DNA from: Idiomarina seosinensis_A
GTDB lineage: Bacteria > Pseudomonadota > Gammaproteobacteria > Enterobacterales > Alteromonadaceae
Length of the DNA stretch: 64,000 nt
Assembly (NCBI RefSeq): GCF_044797955.1
Contig: NZ_CP085211.1
Span: 806,001-870,000, forward strand
Reading direction: 5' to 3'
Positions within the stretch are counted from its first letter, which is position 1. Each line of letters begins with the position of its first letter. The notes below the pieces were generated by a model that searched no databases, had not been told where the DNA came from, and saw nothing but the letters and a program-made list of their open reading frames with translations. Positions 26,620 to 36,210 of the stretch are shown in pieces. The position numbers were made by a program, and so were the translations under genes.

Positions 26620-28956
26620 ATGAGCGAAGAACGTACAGAACAATTAGCAATGCCTGTTCTGCCGTTGCGAGATGTCGTGGTGTACCCGCACATGGTCATT
26701 CCGCTGTTTGTCGGACGAGAAAAGTCTATCCGTTGCCTGGAAGCGGCTATGGATGCCGATAAAAAAGTGTTTCTGGCAGCACAGAAAGACGCTTCGGTAG
26801 ACGAGCCGGGAGAGGAAGACATCTACTCGGTAGGTACGGTTGCAACCTTACTGCAGTTGTTAAAGCTGCCCGACGGCACGGTAAAAGTGTTGGTTGAAGG
26901 TCAGCAACGGGCGCAGTTAAAACAGTTACAGGATGATGAGGACTACTTTAAAGCCAGTATTGATTATCTGGCTTCTGAAGAGTTACCTGAGAAAGAACAG
27001 GATGTGATGATCCGGTCGGCGATGAATCAGTTTGAAGGTTACGTCAAACTGAACAAAAAAATTCCACCGGAAGTGCTGACCTCATTATCGGGCATCGAAG
27101 ACTGTGATCGGCTGGCAGACACTATGGCGGCGCATATGCCTCTTAAACTGGCAGACAAGCAGCAGGTGCTGGAAATTACCGATGTGCGCGAGCGTGTTGA
27201 GTACCTGATGGCCTTAATGGAAGGCGAAATTGATATTCTGCAGGTTGAAAAACGCATTCGCAGCCGCGTTAAAAAGCAGATGGAAAAAAGCCAGCGCGAG
27301 TATTATCTGAATGAACAGATGAAAGCGATTCAAAAAGAGCTGGGCGAAGGTGAAGACGGCGTTGATGAATTTGAGCAGCTGCAGAACAAAATCGACGATG
27401 CGCAGATGCCGGCAGAAGCCCGTAAAAAGGTTGAGGCCGAGCTGTCAAAACTGAAAATGATGTCACCAATGTCGGCTGAAGCCACGGTTGTACGCGGCTA
27501 TATCGACTGGATGATCTCTATTCCGTGGAAGAAAAAGTCACGCATCAAAAAAGACTTAGCTCATGCCGAGGAGATTCTCGACGCAGATCATTACGGTCTG
27601 GAAAAGGTGAAAGAGCGGATTATCGAATACCTTGCCGTACAGCAACGTACTACAAAGGTAAAAGGGGCCATTTTATGTCTGGTCGGCCCGCCCGGGGTGG
27701 GTAAAACTTCGCTGGGGCAGTCTATTGCTCGGGCTACTGGCCGTAAATATGTTCGTATGGCTCTGGGAGGCGTGCGCGATGAAGCCGAAATCCGCGGCCA
27801 CCGCCGCACCTATATTGGTTCGATGCCGGGTAAGCTGATCCAGAAAATGTCTAAGGTCGGTGTTCGTAATCCACTGTTTTTGCTGGACGAAATTGACAAA
27901 ATGTCCGCCGACATGCGCGGCGACCCGGCCTCGGCACTGCTGGAAGTTTTGGATCCGGAACAGAACATCAACTTTAACGACCACTATCTGGAGGTCGATT
28001 ACGATCTGTCAGATGTGATGTTTGTAGCTACCTCGAACAGTATGGATATTCCGGCGCCGTTACTGGATCGGATGGAAGTTATCCGGCTGGCTGGCTACAC
28101 CGAAGACGAGAAGCTAAACATTGCCAAGCGTCACCTGCTGACTAAGCAGATTGAACGTAACGGTCTGAAAGAAAAAGAGATTACCGTTCAGGACTCGGCG
28201 ATTATCGGTATTATCCGTTATTATACCCGTGAGGCGGGTGTGCGTAATCTGGAACGTGAGTTATCACGATTGTGCCGTAAAGCAGTAAAAACCATCCTGC
28301 TGGACAAGTCGATTAAGCACGTGGAAATTAACGCGGATAATCTGAGTGACTATCTGGGTGTGCAACGCCATGACTTTGGCAAGGCAGAAGAAGACAATCA
28401 GGTAGGCCAGGTAACGGGTCTGGCATGGACCGAGGTGGGGGGAGATTTACTGACCATTGAAACCACCAATGTCGCCGGTAAGGGTAAAATCACCTCGACC
28501 GGTTCCCTTGGCGATGTTATGCAGGAGTCGATTCAAACGGCACTCACTGTGGTTCGCAGCCGCGCTGATAAGCTGGGTATTGCGAAAGACTTTCACGAGA
28601 AACGTGATATTCATGTACACGTGCCGGAAGGTGCCACGCCAAAAGATGGACCCAGTGCCGGTATCGCTATGGTTACAGCGCTTGTTTCCTCGTTTACGGA
28701 AATTCCGGTACGCTCAGAAGTCGCGATGACGGGTGAGATTACGCTGCGCGGCGAAGTGCTGGCGATTGGTGGTTTAAAAGAGAAGTTGCTGGCGGCGCAC
28801 CGCGGTGGCATCAAGCATGTGCTGATACCGAAAGAGAACGAGCGCGATCTGCGGGAAATTGCCGATAACGTGAAACAGGACTTGACCATTCAGCCGGTTA
28901 AATGGATTGACGAAGTGCTGCAAGTGGCGCTGGAACGAAATCCAATGAGTAACTAG
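26620..28956 (+). CDS. lon: ATP-dependent protease Lon
   Basis: Cytoplasmic AAA+ serine protease degrading misfolded and regulatory proteins. The N-terminal substrate domain begins VLPLRDVVVYPHMVIPLFVGR. Walker A is VGPPGVGKTSLG (about residues 353-364), Walker B PLFLLDEIDKM. The protease domain has the catalytic Ser in KDGPSAGIAM (about residues 671-680) and the partner Lys further on (GGLKEKLLAAHRGGIK). Length 778. Flanked by clpX and hupB, the standard order. The start at 26620 follows GGGAG at good spacing. Confidence 0.98.
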   Translation: MSEERTEQLAMPVLPLRDVVVYPHMVIPLFVGREKSIRCLEAAMDADKKVFLAAQKDASVDEPGEEDIYSVGTVATLLQLLKLPDGTVKVLVEGQQRAQLKQLQDDEDYFKASIDYLASEELPEKEQDVMIRSAMNQFEGYVKLNKKIPPEVLTSLSGIEDCDRLADTMAAHMPLKLADKQQVLEITDVRERVEYLMALMEGEIDILQVEKRIRSRVKKQMEKSQREYYLNEQMKAIQKELGEGEDGVDEFEQLQNKIDDAQMPAEARKKVEAELSKLKMMSPMSAEATVVRGYIDWMISIPWKKKSRIKKDLAHAEEILDADHYGLEKVKERIIEYLAVQQRTTKVKGAILCLVGPPGVGKTSLGQSIARATGRKYVRMALGGVRDEAEIRGHRRTYIGSMPGKLIQKMSKVGVRNPLFLLDEIDKMSADMRGDPASALLEVLDPEQNINFNDHYLEVDYDLSDVMFVATSNSMDIPAPLLDRMEVIRLAGYTEDEKLNIAKRHLLTKQIERNGLKEKEITVQDSAIIGIIRYYTREAGVRNLERELSRLCRKAVKTILLDKSIKHVEINADNLSDYLGVQRHDFGKAEEDNQVGQVTGLAWTEVGGDLLTIETTNVAGKGKITSTGSLGDVMQESIQTALTVVRSRADKLGIAKDFHEKRDIHVHVPEGATPKDGPSAGIAMVTALVSSFTEIPVRSEVAMTGEITLRGEVLAIGGLKEKLLAAHRGGIKHVLIPKENERDLREIADNVKQDLTIQPVKWIDEVLQVALERNPMSN

Positions 28957-28994
28957 TACTAAAGTTATACTTATAACCGAAAAAAAAACGGCGT

Positions 28995-29039
28995 AATGCG
29001 GTCTGGAGGGGTAAATACTGCCTGCAGGCCGCATTTTTT
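28995..29039 (+). terminator. Probable terminator after lon
   Basis: AATGCGG (28995-29001) pairs with CCGCATT (29029-29035), with a longer partly paired interior, followed by a T-run to 29039. The 303-base gap between lon and hupB otherwise holds the hupB promoter and a small CCGGC...GCCGG dyad; no gene is seen. Confidence 0.6.
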
Positions 29040-29190
29040 CGTTAAAAAAGTTGAAAAAAGGGTTTTCAAACGTAACGACTGTGGTAGCCTAAGTGGGAAA
29101 GCTAACTCCGGCCTGAGTAGTTGCCGGCGGGCTGGACAGAAGTTCGGAGACAATGTTGTTGAAGATTTAAATTCAGCTTGATATAACAAT

Positions 29191-29220
29191 TTGCGCACAT
29201 TGGCGTAATCCGAATAGAAT
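29191..29220 (+). promoter_or_regulatory. Candidate sigma-70 promoter of hupB
   Basis: TTGCGC (29191-29196), 18-base spacer, TAGAAT (29215-29220). The -10 is strong (5 of 6) and the -35 moderate. Start near 29227 gives a short leader. Confidence 0.45.
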
Positions 29221-29259
29221 GATGGAAATTTGATAATAACAATCGAAGGGGATGATACT

Positions 29260-29532
29260 GTGAACAAGTCTCAGCTAATTGACAAAGTCGCCGCGGGTGC
29301 AGATATTTCTAAAGCGGCTGCGGGTCGTGCACTGGACTCTATGATCGATGCAGTAACCGAAGCTCTGAAAAAAGACGATCAGGTCGCACTGGTTGGTTTT
29401 GGTACGTTCAGCGTTCGTGAGCGTTCTGCGCGCACGGGTCGTAACCCGCAAACGGGTGAAACCATTCAAATCGCTGCTGCCAAAGTACCTTCTTTCAAAG
29501 CCGGCAAAGCTCTGAAAGACGCAGTTAACTAA
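29260..29532 (+). CDS. hupB: DNA-binding protein HU-beta
   Basis: Small histone-like nucleoid protein that bends DNA. The 90-residue sequence from MNKSQLIDKVA to KAGKALKDAVN is the full HU fold; the DNA-contacting beta arm is RSARTGRNPQTGETIQI. The GTG at 29260 is chosen because HU proteins begin MNKxxLI and because GAAGGGGA lies just upstream; a longer in-frame reading to 29230 would add ten non-conserved residues. It follows lon as usual. Confidence 0.97.
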   Translation: MNKSQLIDKVAAGADISKAAAGRALDSMIDAVTEALKKDDQVALVGFGTFSVRERSARTGRNPQTGETIQIAAAKVPSFKAGKALKDAVN

Positions 29533-29537
29533 GAAAT

Positions 29538-29557
29538 GCGCCAAGGCGCTTTTTTTA
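29538..29557 (+). terminator. Intrinsic terminator 1 after hupB
   Basis: GCGCC (29538-29542), loop AA, GGCGC (29545-29549) then eight T. Located five bases after the hupB stop codon. Confidence 0.85.
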
Positions 29558-29577
29558 TATAAAAATTTTGGACAGAC

Positions 29578-29614
29578 AATAACCCGGAGTTTAAAAGCTC
29601 CGGGTTATTTTTTT
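29578..29614. terminator. Terminator 2 after hupB
   Basis: AATAACCCGGAG (29578-29589) and CTCCGGGTTATT (29598-29609) form a perfect 12-bp stem followed by T's to 29614. Together with the preceding hairpin it makes a tandem terminator insulating the highly expressed hupB from ppiD. Confidence 0.88.
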
Positions 29615-29645
29615 GCCGAAAGGGTGAGTTTTAGCACCGTTTCGA

Positions 29646-29651
29646 TATAAT
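29646..29651 (+). promoter_or_regulatory. -10 element of ppiD
   Basis: A perfect TATAAT 39 bases before the ppiD ATG; the best -35 (GTGAGT at 29624-29629, 16-base spacing) is weak. The tandem terminators upstream make a promoter here necessary. Confidence 0.5.
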
Positions 29652-29689
29652 GTGCCGTCGATCATTAAACCACGAAGGAAGTTCTGATT

Positions 29690-31561
29690 ATGTTAGAGCG
29701 GATACGAGAAGGATCGCAGAGTTTTGCTGCGAAGGCCGTTCTGGTGCTTATTATTCTGACCTTTGCTTTAGCAGGGGTAGGTAGCTATGTCACTGGCGGA
29801 TCGGATGCGACCGTTGCCGAAGTTAATGGTGAAGCAATCACCCAGCCCGCTTATGAACGGGCTTATGAAAATGAGCGCAACCGGCTGCAGGAGCAGTTTG
29901 GCGATATGTTTGATGCCATCAGCTCAGATCCTGGCTATATGCGTAGTGTCCGGGCCGGGGTTTTAAACCAGCTAATTGAGCAGGAATTACTGCTGCAATA
30001 TGCGCGCGACAAGGGCATGCGCATTTCGGCGGATCAGGTAAAAGCGGAAATTCGTCAAATTTCTGCCTTCCGCAGCGCCGGTCAGTTTGATAATGATGTC
30101 TATTTAATGGCATTACGTAACGCCGGTTACACTCCAGAGAGTTTTGCTAAGTTAATGCAGGACGATTTACTCCGTAATCAGTTGATCCAGGCACTGGCCG
30201 GCAGCGAATTCGCTCTTGATTCAGAAGTGCTGGCGCTATTGCGGCTGCAACAGCAGAAGCGCTCGGGTGGTTATTTGATTGCCCGTAATGATGATTACCG
30301 AGACGATGTTGAGCTGAGCGAGAGCGAGATCAACGACTATTACCAACAAAACAGCAGCTCGTTCCAGGCTCCTGAGCGAATACAAGTTGCTTATGTTGAA
30401 TTATCCCGAGCCGATATCGTGTCATCGATTGAGGTTTCTGAAGAACAAGTGCGTGACTACTATGAGCAGCGCATTGATCAATACCGGACCGAAGAAGAGC
30501 GCCGGGTTTCACATATCCTGGTCGAGCATGCCACCGAGAATGCCGAGCAAAAAGCTGAGCAGGCGTTGGCTGAACTGGAAGCCGGTACAGACTTTGCTGA
30601 TGTTGCACAACAGTATTCTGACGATACCTTTTCAGCGGAACTGGGCGGTGACCTGGACTGGATTGAGCAGGGCATGATGGATGCTGCTTTTGATGAGGCG
30701 GCGTTTGCACTGGAAGCTGTGGGTGATACCTCTGCTATTGTGGAAACCACTTTTGGCTACCATATTATTAAACTGACCGATTTACGGGCCGGAAGCGTCA
30801 CCCCCTTTGACGAAGTTAAAGACGACGTGCGCGCTCAGTTAGTTGAGCAACAGGTTGAAGATCAGTATTTTGAACTACAACAGCAATTGGCGGAAGTTAG
30901 CTTTGAGCAACCGGATACGCTGGAACCTGCAGCCGATGCGATTGATGAGCAAGTGCGCCGGACCGACTTATTCAGCCGCGAACGTGCGCCGACTCCGCTG
31001 AGTGATGATGTGGTGTTAAATACAATCTTTTCCCAGCAGCTTATTGATGAGCGTTTAAACAGTGACATTATCGAAACCTCCGATGACCGTTCGCTGGTGG
31101 TCCGGGTACTGGAGCATGAGCCGGCCCATACACGTGCGTTGGCAGAAGTCCGTGAACAAATCGAGCAACAGCTGCGCACTGAAAAAGCTCAGCAAATGGC
31201 GATGGAACAGGCGCAGCAATGGCAACAACAATGGCTGGACGGTAGTAGTGAACTGGATCAACAAGTCGTCTGGATTGATGATATTGCGATGAGCAATCAA
31301 CAGCATCCGCGCGGTATTGTCCAGAACCTTTATCAGATTGCGCCGACCGGCACTGAACAACCGGCAATGGAAGCGGTTGCTTTAGCTAATGGTGATGCGG
31401 CCGTGATTGCCTTAACGGCTGTCACTGAAGGTAACGCTGAGCTGGGTGAGCAAGCCCAGCAAATACGCGAACAACTGACGGATCGTCAGGCTCAGGTCCT
31501 GCTGCAGGCGTTTATTGATACACTGAAAAAGGATGCTGAAATCACTCGTCAGGAAATTTAG
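29690..31561 (+). CDS. ppiD: Periplasmic chaperone / parvulin-fold protein PpiD
   Basis: Inner-membrane-anchored periplasmic folding helper associated with the Sec translocon. One N-terminal membrane helix (about residues 16-36), a SurA-like N-terminal chaperone region (about 40-220), one parvulin domain (about 265-360; RRVSHILVEHATE...ELGGDLDWIEQGMMDAAF...FGYHIIKLTD) and a long C-terminal helical part. Length 623 equals that of E. coli PpiD. E. coli PpiD is thought to have little isomerase activity. Order hupB-ppiD is conserved. A terminator follows directly. Confidence 0.95.
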   Translation: MLERIREGSQSFAAKAVLVLIILTFALAGVGSYVTGGSDATVAEVNGEAITQPAYERAYENERNRLQEQFGDMFDAISSDPGYMRSVRAGVLNQLIEQELLLQYARDKGMRISADQVKAEIRQISAFRSAGQFDNDVYLMALRNAGYTPESFAKLMQDDLLRNQLIQALAGSEFALDSEVLALLRLQQQKRSGGYLIARNDDYRDDVELSESEINDYYQQNSSSFQAPERIQVAYVELSRADIVSSIEVSEEQVRDYYEQRIDQYRTEEERRVSHILVEHATENAEQKAEQALAELEAGTDFADVAQQYSDDTFSAELGGDLDWIEQGMMDAAFDEAAFALEAVGDTSAIVETTFGYHIIKLTDLRAGSVTPFDEVKDDVRAQLVEQQVEDQYFELQQQLAEVSFEQPDTLEPAADAIDEQVRRTDLFSRERAPTPLSDDVVLNTIFSQQLIDERLNSDIIETSDDRSLVVRVLEHEPAHTRALAEVREQIEQQLRTEKAQQMAMEQAQQWQQQWLDGSSELDQQVVWIDDIAMSNQQHPRGIVQNLYQIAPTGTEQPAMEAVALANGDAAVIALTAVTEGNAELGEQAQQIREQLTDRQAQVLLQAFIDTLKKDAEITRQEI

Positions 31562-31586
31562 TCCTGCGGTGGTTTAGTAAAAGAGT

Positions 31587-31613
31587 AAAAGGCGCCGCTC
31601 AGGCGCCTTTTTT
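31587..31613 (+). terminator. Intrinsic terminator after ppiD
   Basis: AAAAGGCGCC (31587-31596), loop GCTCA, GGCGCC (31602-31607) and six T. It lies between the convergent ppiD and batD. Confidence 0.9.
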
Positions 31614-31635
31614 ATGGCCGCGGGGCAATACTTTA

Positions 31636-33387
31636 TCAGCGCCGGTAAAGGTTGGGTAGTTGATCCTCCGAGGCCTTATCCTGCTGTGCTTTAAGTGCCT
31701 TACGCAGACTTTGGTATAAGGCTTTGCCACCGCTCCAGTCCGGCTTGCCGGCACTAAATAAACTGCGCTGTAAGTCATTCAGCTGCTGTTGCAGCTGGCT
31801 GTTGGTTTTATCACCGTGTTGCAGCCACAGTGCCAGTTGATTCAGAGAAACCAGCGGCTGGCCATACTCCTGCTTTGCCCACTGACGCAGAAAAGCCTCT
31901 GCTTTGCGTGCCTGATTATCGGCGCAGGCTTTTTGAAAGTTCCGCCACTGTTGACTCTGGGTTAGTGCCTGACCGGGCTGGGAGACGGCGGCCGGGGCCG
32001 TTTGTTGGCGCTTGCGCAGATGCCGGCGCCAGAAGACCGCCAGGTTCCCAATCAGAGATAACACCAGTAATACCACCAGCAGCGTGATCAGGTTTTGTCC
32101 TGCTAACTGTTTAACCGTGGTTTGCGGAGCCGTTGGTTCAGCTTCGCTGTCGCTGCTTTGCCCGGCTGAGGTTGGTTCAGCGGTGGCTGTCGGTTCGCTC
32201 GACGTCTCAGCGTCGGTTAAGGGACTGGCAACGCCGGTTACGTCCAGAGTCAGCGCTTCGGTGCTGGCGGTCTCTGGCTGCTTGCGTTTGGTGTTAAACC
32301 AGGGGATTTGTAACGCCGGCAGGGTTAATTCACCCGGTTGGTTAGGTACCACTGCGTAGGTCACCGTTTTTTGTGCGATGCTGACTCCATTGCGGACAAA
32401 CTGATCTACCTGGTCATCATCCGGATAAACCCGGACTGAATCCGGAAACTGTGGCTCTATGGGCGGCAGTTGCTCAGGTTTTACGCCGACAGCTGTCAGC
32501 TGATAGGTTAATGAAATCGGCTCACCTACGTTAACAGACGCTTTCTCTGGCGATACGGTCTGCGAAAGGGTAACCAGTTCGCTCGGTAACCAGTCACCAC
32601 GCCAGTTCGAGGGGATGGGTTTTACGGTTAGCTGAATATCTTTTGCACGGGTACTGACCGGTTGAGTGTTAGAAAACGATGAAAAAATTGAGCGCTGACC
32701 CTCGGCGTACACTTCGCCATTAAAGCGGGCACCGCTTATGGAAAATGTACCGGATTTGTTCGGAGTTATCTGAAAGGTTCGTTGGTAGACCTTATAGCGC
32801 CGGCCATCGACCATTTCTGAAGTTTCCTGATCTGAGCCGATTTGGCGAATGTCTGCCTGTTCCATTTCGGGAGGTAAAAGATTACCTTTGTTAAGATCGG
32901 CGGCCAGATACAGGCGAACAATATAGGTTAACGGTTGTTGCAAGAAGACGCTTTGATTATCAACGGATGTTTCGATAAAGGCGACTTTTTCCGAGCGTGC
33001 CGAATTATCGCTGCCGGCTTCTAATACCTTGATTTCTATCGCTTCGGAACTCACCCCGTTTTTACTGATTGGCGGAATACGGTAAGTGCCCGGTTGTTCA
33101 GCAATCAGAACCGTGCTGAAACGGGTCAGTTTGTTCAGGCTTCCGTTAACAATCGAGGTTTGCCGGCTGACCGATGTACGGCCGACAATAAAGTCCTGCA
33201 ATAATTGTTGTGGCTGAAAGGCGTCATTGCCGACGTCGTCGTTAAAAGTGACCGAAAGGACAAAAGACTCATTAGCGATAACCGGATTTTTATCAACCGA
33301 GGCTTCAATACGGGTAACATCAGCCTGCGCTGAAAGAGTGATAAAGAGGCTCACCAGAACCAGCAGGATTGCACTTATCCTTACCAT
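31636..33387 (-). CDS. batD: BatD-family protein (aerotolerance/oxygen tolerance)
   Basis: 583-residue membrane-anchored periplasmic protein: signal peptide (residues 1-22, ending AQA-D), several Ig-like beta domains (about 25-400; VDKNPVIANESFVLSVTF and a second, similar repeat with SVNVGEPISLTYQL), a Ser/Thr/Pro-rich linker, one membrane helix (about 440-460) and a basic Gln-rich cytoplasmic tail. BatD belongs to the moxR-bat operons linked to stress resistance in Bacteroides, Leptospira and Francisella; the molecular role is unknown. Its start overlaps the batBC stop by seven bases; it is last in the operon. Confidence 0.85.
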   Translation of the reverse strand: MVRISAILLVLVSLFITLSAQADVTRIEASVDKNPVIANESFVLSVTFNDDVGNDAFQPQQLLQDFIVGRTSVSRQTSIVNGSLNKLTRFSTVLIAEQPGTYRIPPISKNGVSSEAIEIKVLEAGSDNSARSEKVAFIETSVDNQSVFLQQPLTYIVRLYLAADLNKGNLLPPEMEQADIRQIGSDQETSEMVDGRRYKVYQRTFQITPNKSGTFSISGARFNGEVYAEGQRSIFSSFSNTQPVSTRAKDIQLTVKPIPSNWRGDWLPSELVTLSQTVSPEKASVNVGEPISLTYQLTAVGVKPEQLPPIEPQFPDSVRVYPDDDQVDQFVRNGVSIAQKTVTYAVVPNQPGELTLPALQIPWFNTKRKQPETASTEALTLDVTGVASPLTDAETSSEPTATAEPTSAGQSSDSEAEPTAPQTTVKQLAGQNLITLLVVLLVLSLIGNLAVFWRRHLRKRQQTAPAAVSQPGQALTQSQQWRNFQKACADNQARKAEAFLRQWAKQEYGQPLVSLNQLALWLQHGDKTNSQLQQQLNDLQRSLFSAGKPDWSGGKALYQSLRKALKAQQDKASEDQLPNLYRR

Positions 33388-35231
33388 TTTTTCTTTTCTC
33401 CTTGCGGCTCAGAGGCCCGCCGGGCATTACGGCGCCGGCTCTCAAGCAACATTTTATTGCGTAGTAAAATACTGGGATCATCGGGCACACGCTTCATCCA
33501 TTGTTCAAGCTGTCGCGCCTTTTCCGGATCAATATCGTCACTGAACTGCGTCTGCTGATCGCGCATCTGATCAGCTGCATTGTCCTGTTGCTCTTCAGGC
33601 TGCGGCTGTTGCTGCTCTTGCTCCTGTTGCTCGTTGCCGCCTTGCTCAGCTTGTTCATTTTGCTGCTGTTGCTGCTGGCCCTGTTGATCGTCGGACTGAC
33701 TATCTGATGAGCTGTCTTGAGCGTCTTGTTGCCCCTGATTGTTGCCCTGATTTTGACCATCCTGCTCATCACCCTGGTCGCCGTCCTCATTATCGTTGTC
33801 GTTTTGTTCTTGCTGCTCTTGCTGTTGTTGTTGCAGTAACTGGTTCATTAGCTCTTTATTTTCCTTAGCTTGCGACCACTGTGGACGTTTTTCTAAGGCT
33901 TTTTGATAGGCCTCGCCGGCTGCCTCAAATTGCTCCAGTTGCGCCAGTGCATTACCGCGGTTGTACCAACTCTCAGCACTATCCAGCTGGGCAAAACGGT
34001 CAGCGGCGGCCTGATACTCTCCGGCCCGGTAATAGGCCGCTCCCTGTCGCAAGGCCTGTTCACTGAGTTCGGCTGCCTGTTGATAATCTTGCTGGCGGTA
34101 AAGCTGCTGCGCCTGTTGTTCTTTGTTCAGCCACCAGCCCGGCGCATTATCGGTTTGCGCAGCCGCGGGAGTGTTTTGTTGAACAGCACTGAAACCGGCC
34201 GGGCTAAACAATGACAGCGGCAGCCAGGCTGCCAGTAACCAGCTGCCAAGGGTGCCACCGCGACGCCAGCTGAGCAGCATTAAGGGAATTAATAACAGCG
34301 CGAAAAAGGGACCGTTATCGCGCCACTGATCGCCTTGCTGCTGCTGTTCTGAATCTTTGCCGGCGCGGCTTAACGGAGGCTGACTGACAAGCCGCTCAAT
34401 ATCGCTGTTATTAGCCGCTACTGTCTCATATAACCCGCCGCTGATCGCGGCCAGGCTCTCTAAGCGCGAGGGCGTCAGTTTGGCGATGACTACCTGATTA
34501 AAACGATCTTTAATAAGCTGACCATTGTCATCACGGACCGGCGCTCCTTCTTCGGTACCGACGCCCAGTATTGAAACCCGGTGCGGTTGTTGGCGCAAAT
34601 AGCCACTTAAACGGCTTAATTCACTACTGGCAATACCATCGGTTATCCAATAAATATCACCCTCTTGATAACCGGCGTTTTTCAGCAGTTCATCAGCCTG
34701 CTTTAATGCGCGAAGTGGTTCACTGCCTTCAGCAGGCATAATTTGTGGTGATAACGAAGGAATTAAGTTAATCAGGTTATTATTATCAGCAGTTAAGGGG
34801 CTGATAATAAAGGCATCATCGGCATATGCAATCAAGCCGGTATCGCCATCCAGTCCTGATTTAACCAGATCAATCGCTTTAAAACGGATCTGAGTTAAGC
34901 GATTAGGCGAAACATCTTCCGCCATCACTGATGGCGACATGTCCAGAATAACGACCTGACCGGTTTCCAGCTGGTAGACCGGCTGCGGCAGTCGTTCCCA
35001 GGTCGGCCCGGCCAGGGCAACGCAGCTGATTAGCCAGAATAAGGCCAGCCGGTGCGCTGACCAGTTAATTTTTCGTCCGGCGGAGTCGACCAGTACCTGT
35101 GACAAATGCCTGGGCAGCCATTGGTGCCAGCCGGACTGGTTTTTTTGGACCCGCAATAATTGCCAGTAAAACAAAGCTAATGGCAATAGCGCCAACAACC
35201 ACCAGGGGCGAAGTAAATGAAAATCAGCCAT
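33381..35231 (-). CDS. VWA-TPR protein (BatB/BatC fusion)
   Basis: 616 residues. An N-terminal pair of membrane helices flanks a von Willebrand A domain with the MIDAS motif DMSPS (about residues 88-92), typical of BatB. After a further membrane helix come TPR-like helices (about 370-455; RQQDYQQAAELSEQALRQG, WYNRGNALAQLEQFEAAGEAYQ) that make up BatC in other species, then about 130 residues of extreme Gln/Glu/Asp/Asn-rich low complexity and a basic tail. I start at ATG 35231 because GGAGG lies seven bases upstream; the longer reading to 35267 begins inside batA. Both junctions overlap neighbours, indicating coupled translation. Confidence 0.85.
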   Translation of the reverse strand: MADFHLLRPWWLLALLPLALFYWQLLRVQKNQSGWHQWLPRHLSQVLVDSAGRKINWSAHRLALFWLISCVALAGPTWERLPQPVYQLETGQVVILDMSPSVMAEDVSPNRLTQIRFKAIDLVKSGLDGDTGLIAYADDAFIISPLTADNNNLINLIPSLSPQIMPAEGSEPLRALKQADELLKNAGYQEGDIYWITDGIASSELSRLSGYLRQQPHRVSILGVGTEEGAPVRDDNGQLIKDRFNQVVIAKLTPSRLESLAAISGGLYETVAANNSDIERLVSQPPLSRAGKDSEQQQQGDQWRDNGPFFALLLIPLMLLSWRRGGTLGSWLLAAWLPLSLFSPAGFSAVQQNTPAAAQTDNAPGWWLNKEQQAQQLYRQQDYQQAAELSEQALRQGAAYYRAGEYQAAADRFAQLDSAESWYNRGNALAQLEQFEAAGEAYQKALEKRPQWSQAKENKELMNQLLQQQQQEQQEQNDNDNEDGDQGDEQDGQNQGNNQGQQDAQDSSSDSQSDDQQGQQQQQQNEQAEQGGNEQQEQEQQQPQPEEQQDNAADQMRDQQTQFSDDIDPEKARQLEQWMKRVPDDPSILLRNKMLLESRRRNARRASEPQGEKKKW

Positions 35232-36210
35232 GACGCTGCCTCCAGGGCCGAAAGTGAAGCAGGGCAATCAGTACCATCAGCACCAGGGCCAGTGCTAAAG
35301 GCCAATAAAATAAGGCCTGACGCGGCCGCAATTGTTGCGGTGAGCCGGTGATAGGTTCTAACTGGTCAAGTAACTGATAAATTTGTTCCAGTTCATCGGT
35401 GCTGCGGGCCCGAAAATACTCACCGCCGGTGGTGTCAGCAATACGTTGCATTAACGGCACATCAAGATCGCGGCTGGGATTTACCCGGCGCTGACCAAAA
35501 AAGCTGTCGACGACAACTTCTTCGGCGCCTACGGCGATGGGATAAACTCTGACATCAAAGGCATCTGCCAATTCCAGTGCCTGGTCCGGAGTCAGATTGC
35601 CGGCGGTGTTCTGGCCATCGGTCAGCAGAACCAGTACGCGGTTAGTTTCTTCCTTGCTGCGAAATCGCTTTACGGCCAGGGCCATCGCATCACCGATTGC
35701 GGTGCGCTCGCCCACCAGACCCAGTACCGACTCTTCCAGCATTTGCCGCACCGTTTCCCGGTCATAGGTCATAGGTGTTTGCAAAAAGGCGGTATCGGCA
35801 AAGAAGATAAGACCCAGGCGGTCGCCCTCACGGCGGCTGATAAAATCACCTAACACGGATTTTACCATAGTGAGCCGATCCACCTTATTCCCGTTTAGGT
35901 CCATATCAGCAATTTCCATACTACCCGACAGATCGACGGCCAACATAATTTCGCGGCCTTCGGCGCGAACCGGAAGCGGCTCACCTAACCACTGGGGTCG
36001 GGCCGCTGCGGTTAACACGGCCAGCCAGCACAAGCTCAGCAGCAACCACAACCAAGGTTTAGTACGCATACTTTGTTGGGTGTTCTGCAGGCCGTTCAGA
36101 GTTGGAATACGGATAGCCGATAACGACTGTTGTGCCGGCGGTGTCAGGTAGCGCAACAGCCAGGGCAGTGGCAGCAACACAAAAATCCAGGGCCAGGCGA
36201 ATTCAAACAT
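35224..36210 (-). CDS. batA: VWA-domain protein BatA
   Basis: 328-residue inner-membrane protein: two N-terminal membrane helices (about 5-23 and 52-70), a von Willebrand A domain with intact MIDAS (DLSGS, then the Thr/Asp of LLTDGQNTAGN), and a C-terminal helix (about 300-320) followed by a short basic tail. Together with BatB it is thought to form a metal-dependent interaction platform served by the MoxR ATPase. It overlaps batBC by eight bases and DUF4381 by eight bases. Confidence 0.88.
   Translation of the reverse strand: MFEFAWPWIFVLLPLPWLLRYLTPPAQQSLSAIRIPTLNGLQNTQQSMRTKPWLWLLLSLCWLAVLTAAARPQWLGEPLPVRAEGREIMLAVDLSGSMEIADMDLNGNKVDRLTMVKSVLGDFISRREGDRLGLIFFADTAFLQTPMTYDRETVRQMLEESVLGLVGERTAIGDAMALAVKRFRSKEETNRVLVLLTDGQNTAGNLTPDQALELADAFDVRVYPIAVGAEEVVVDSFFGQRRVNPSRDLDVPLMQRIADTTGGEYFRARSTDELEQIYQLLDQLEPITGSPQQLRPRQALFYWPLALALVLMVLIALLHFRPWRQRHG

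Noticed and set aside
28996..29181. 61-codon plus-strand frame between lon and hupB
   Set aside because: It starts inside the lon terminator hairpin and has no supporting ribosome-binding site or recognisable sequence.
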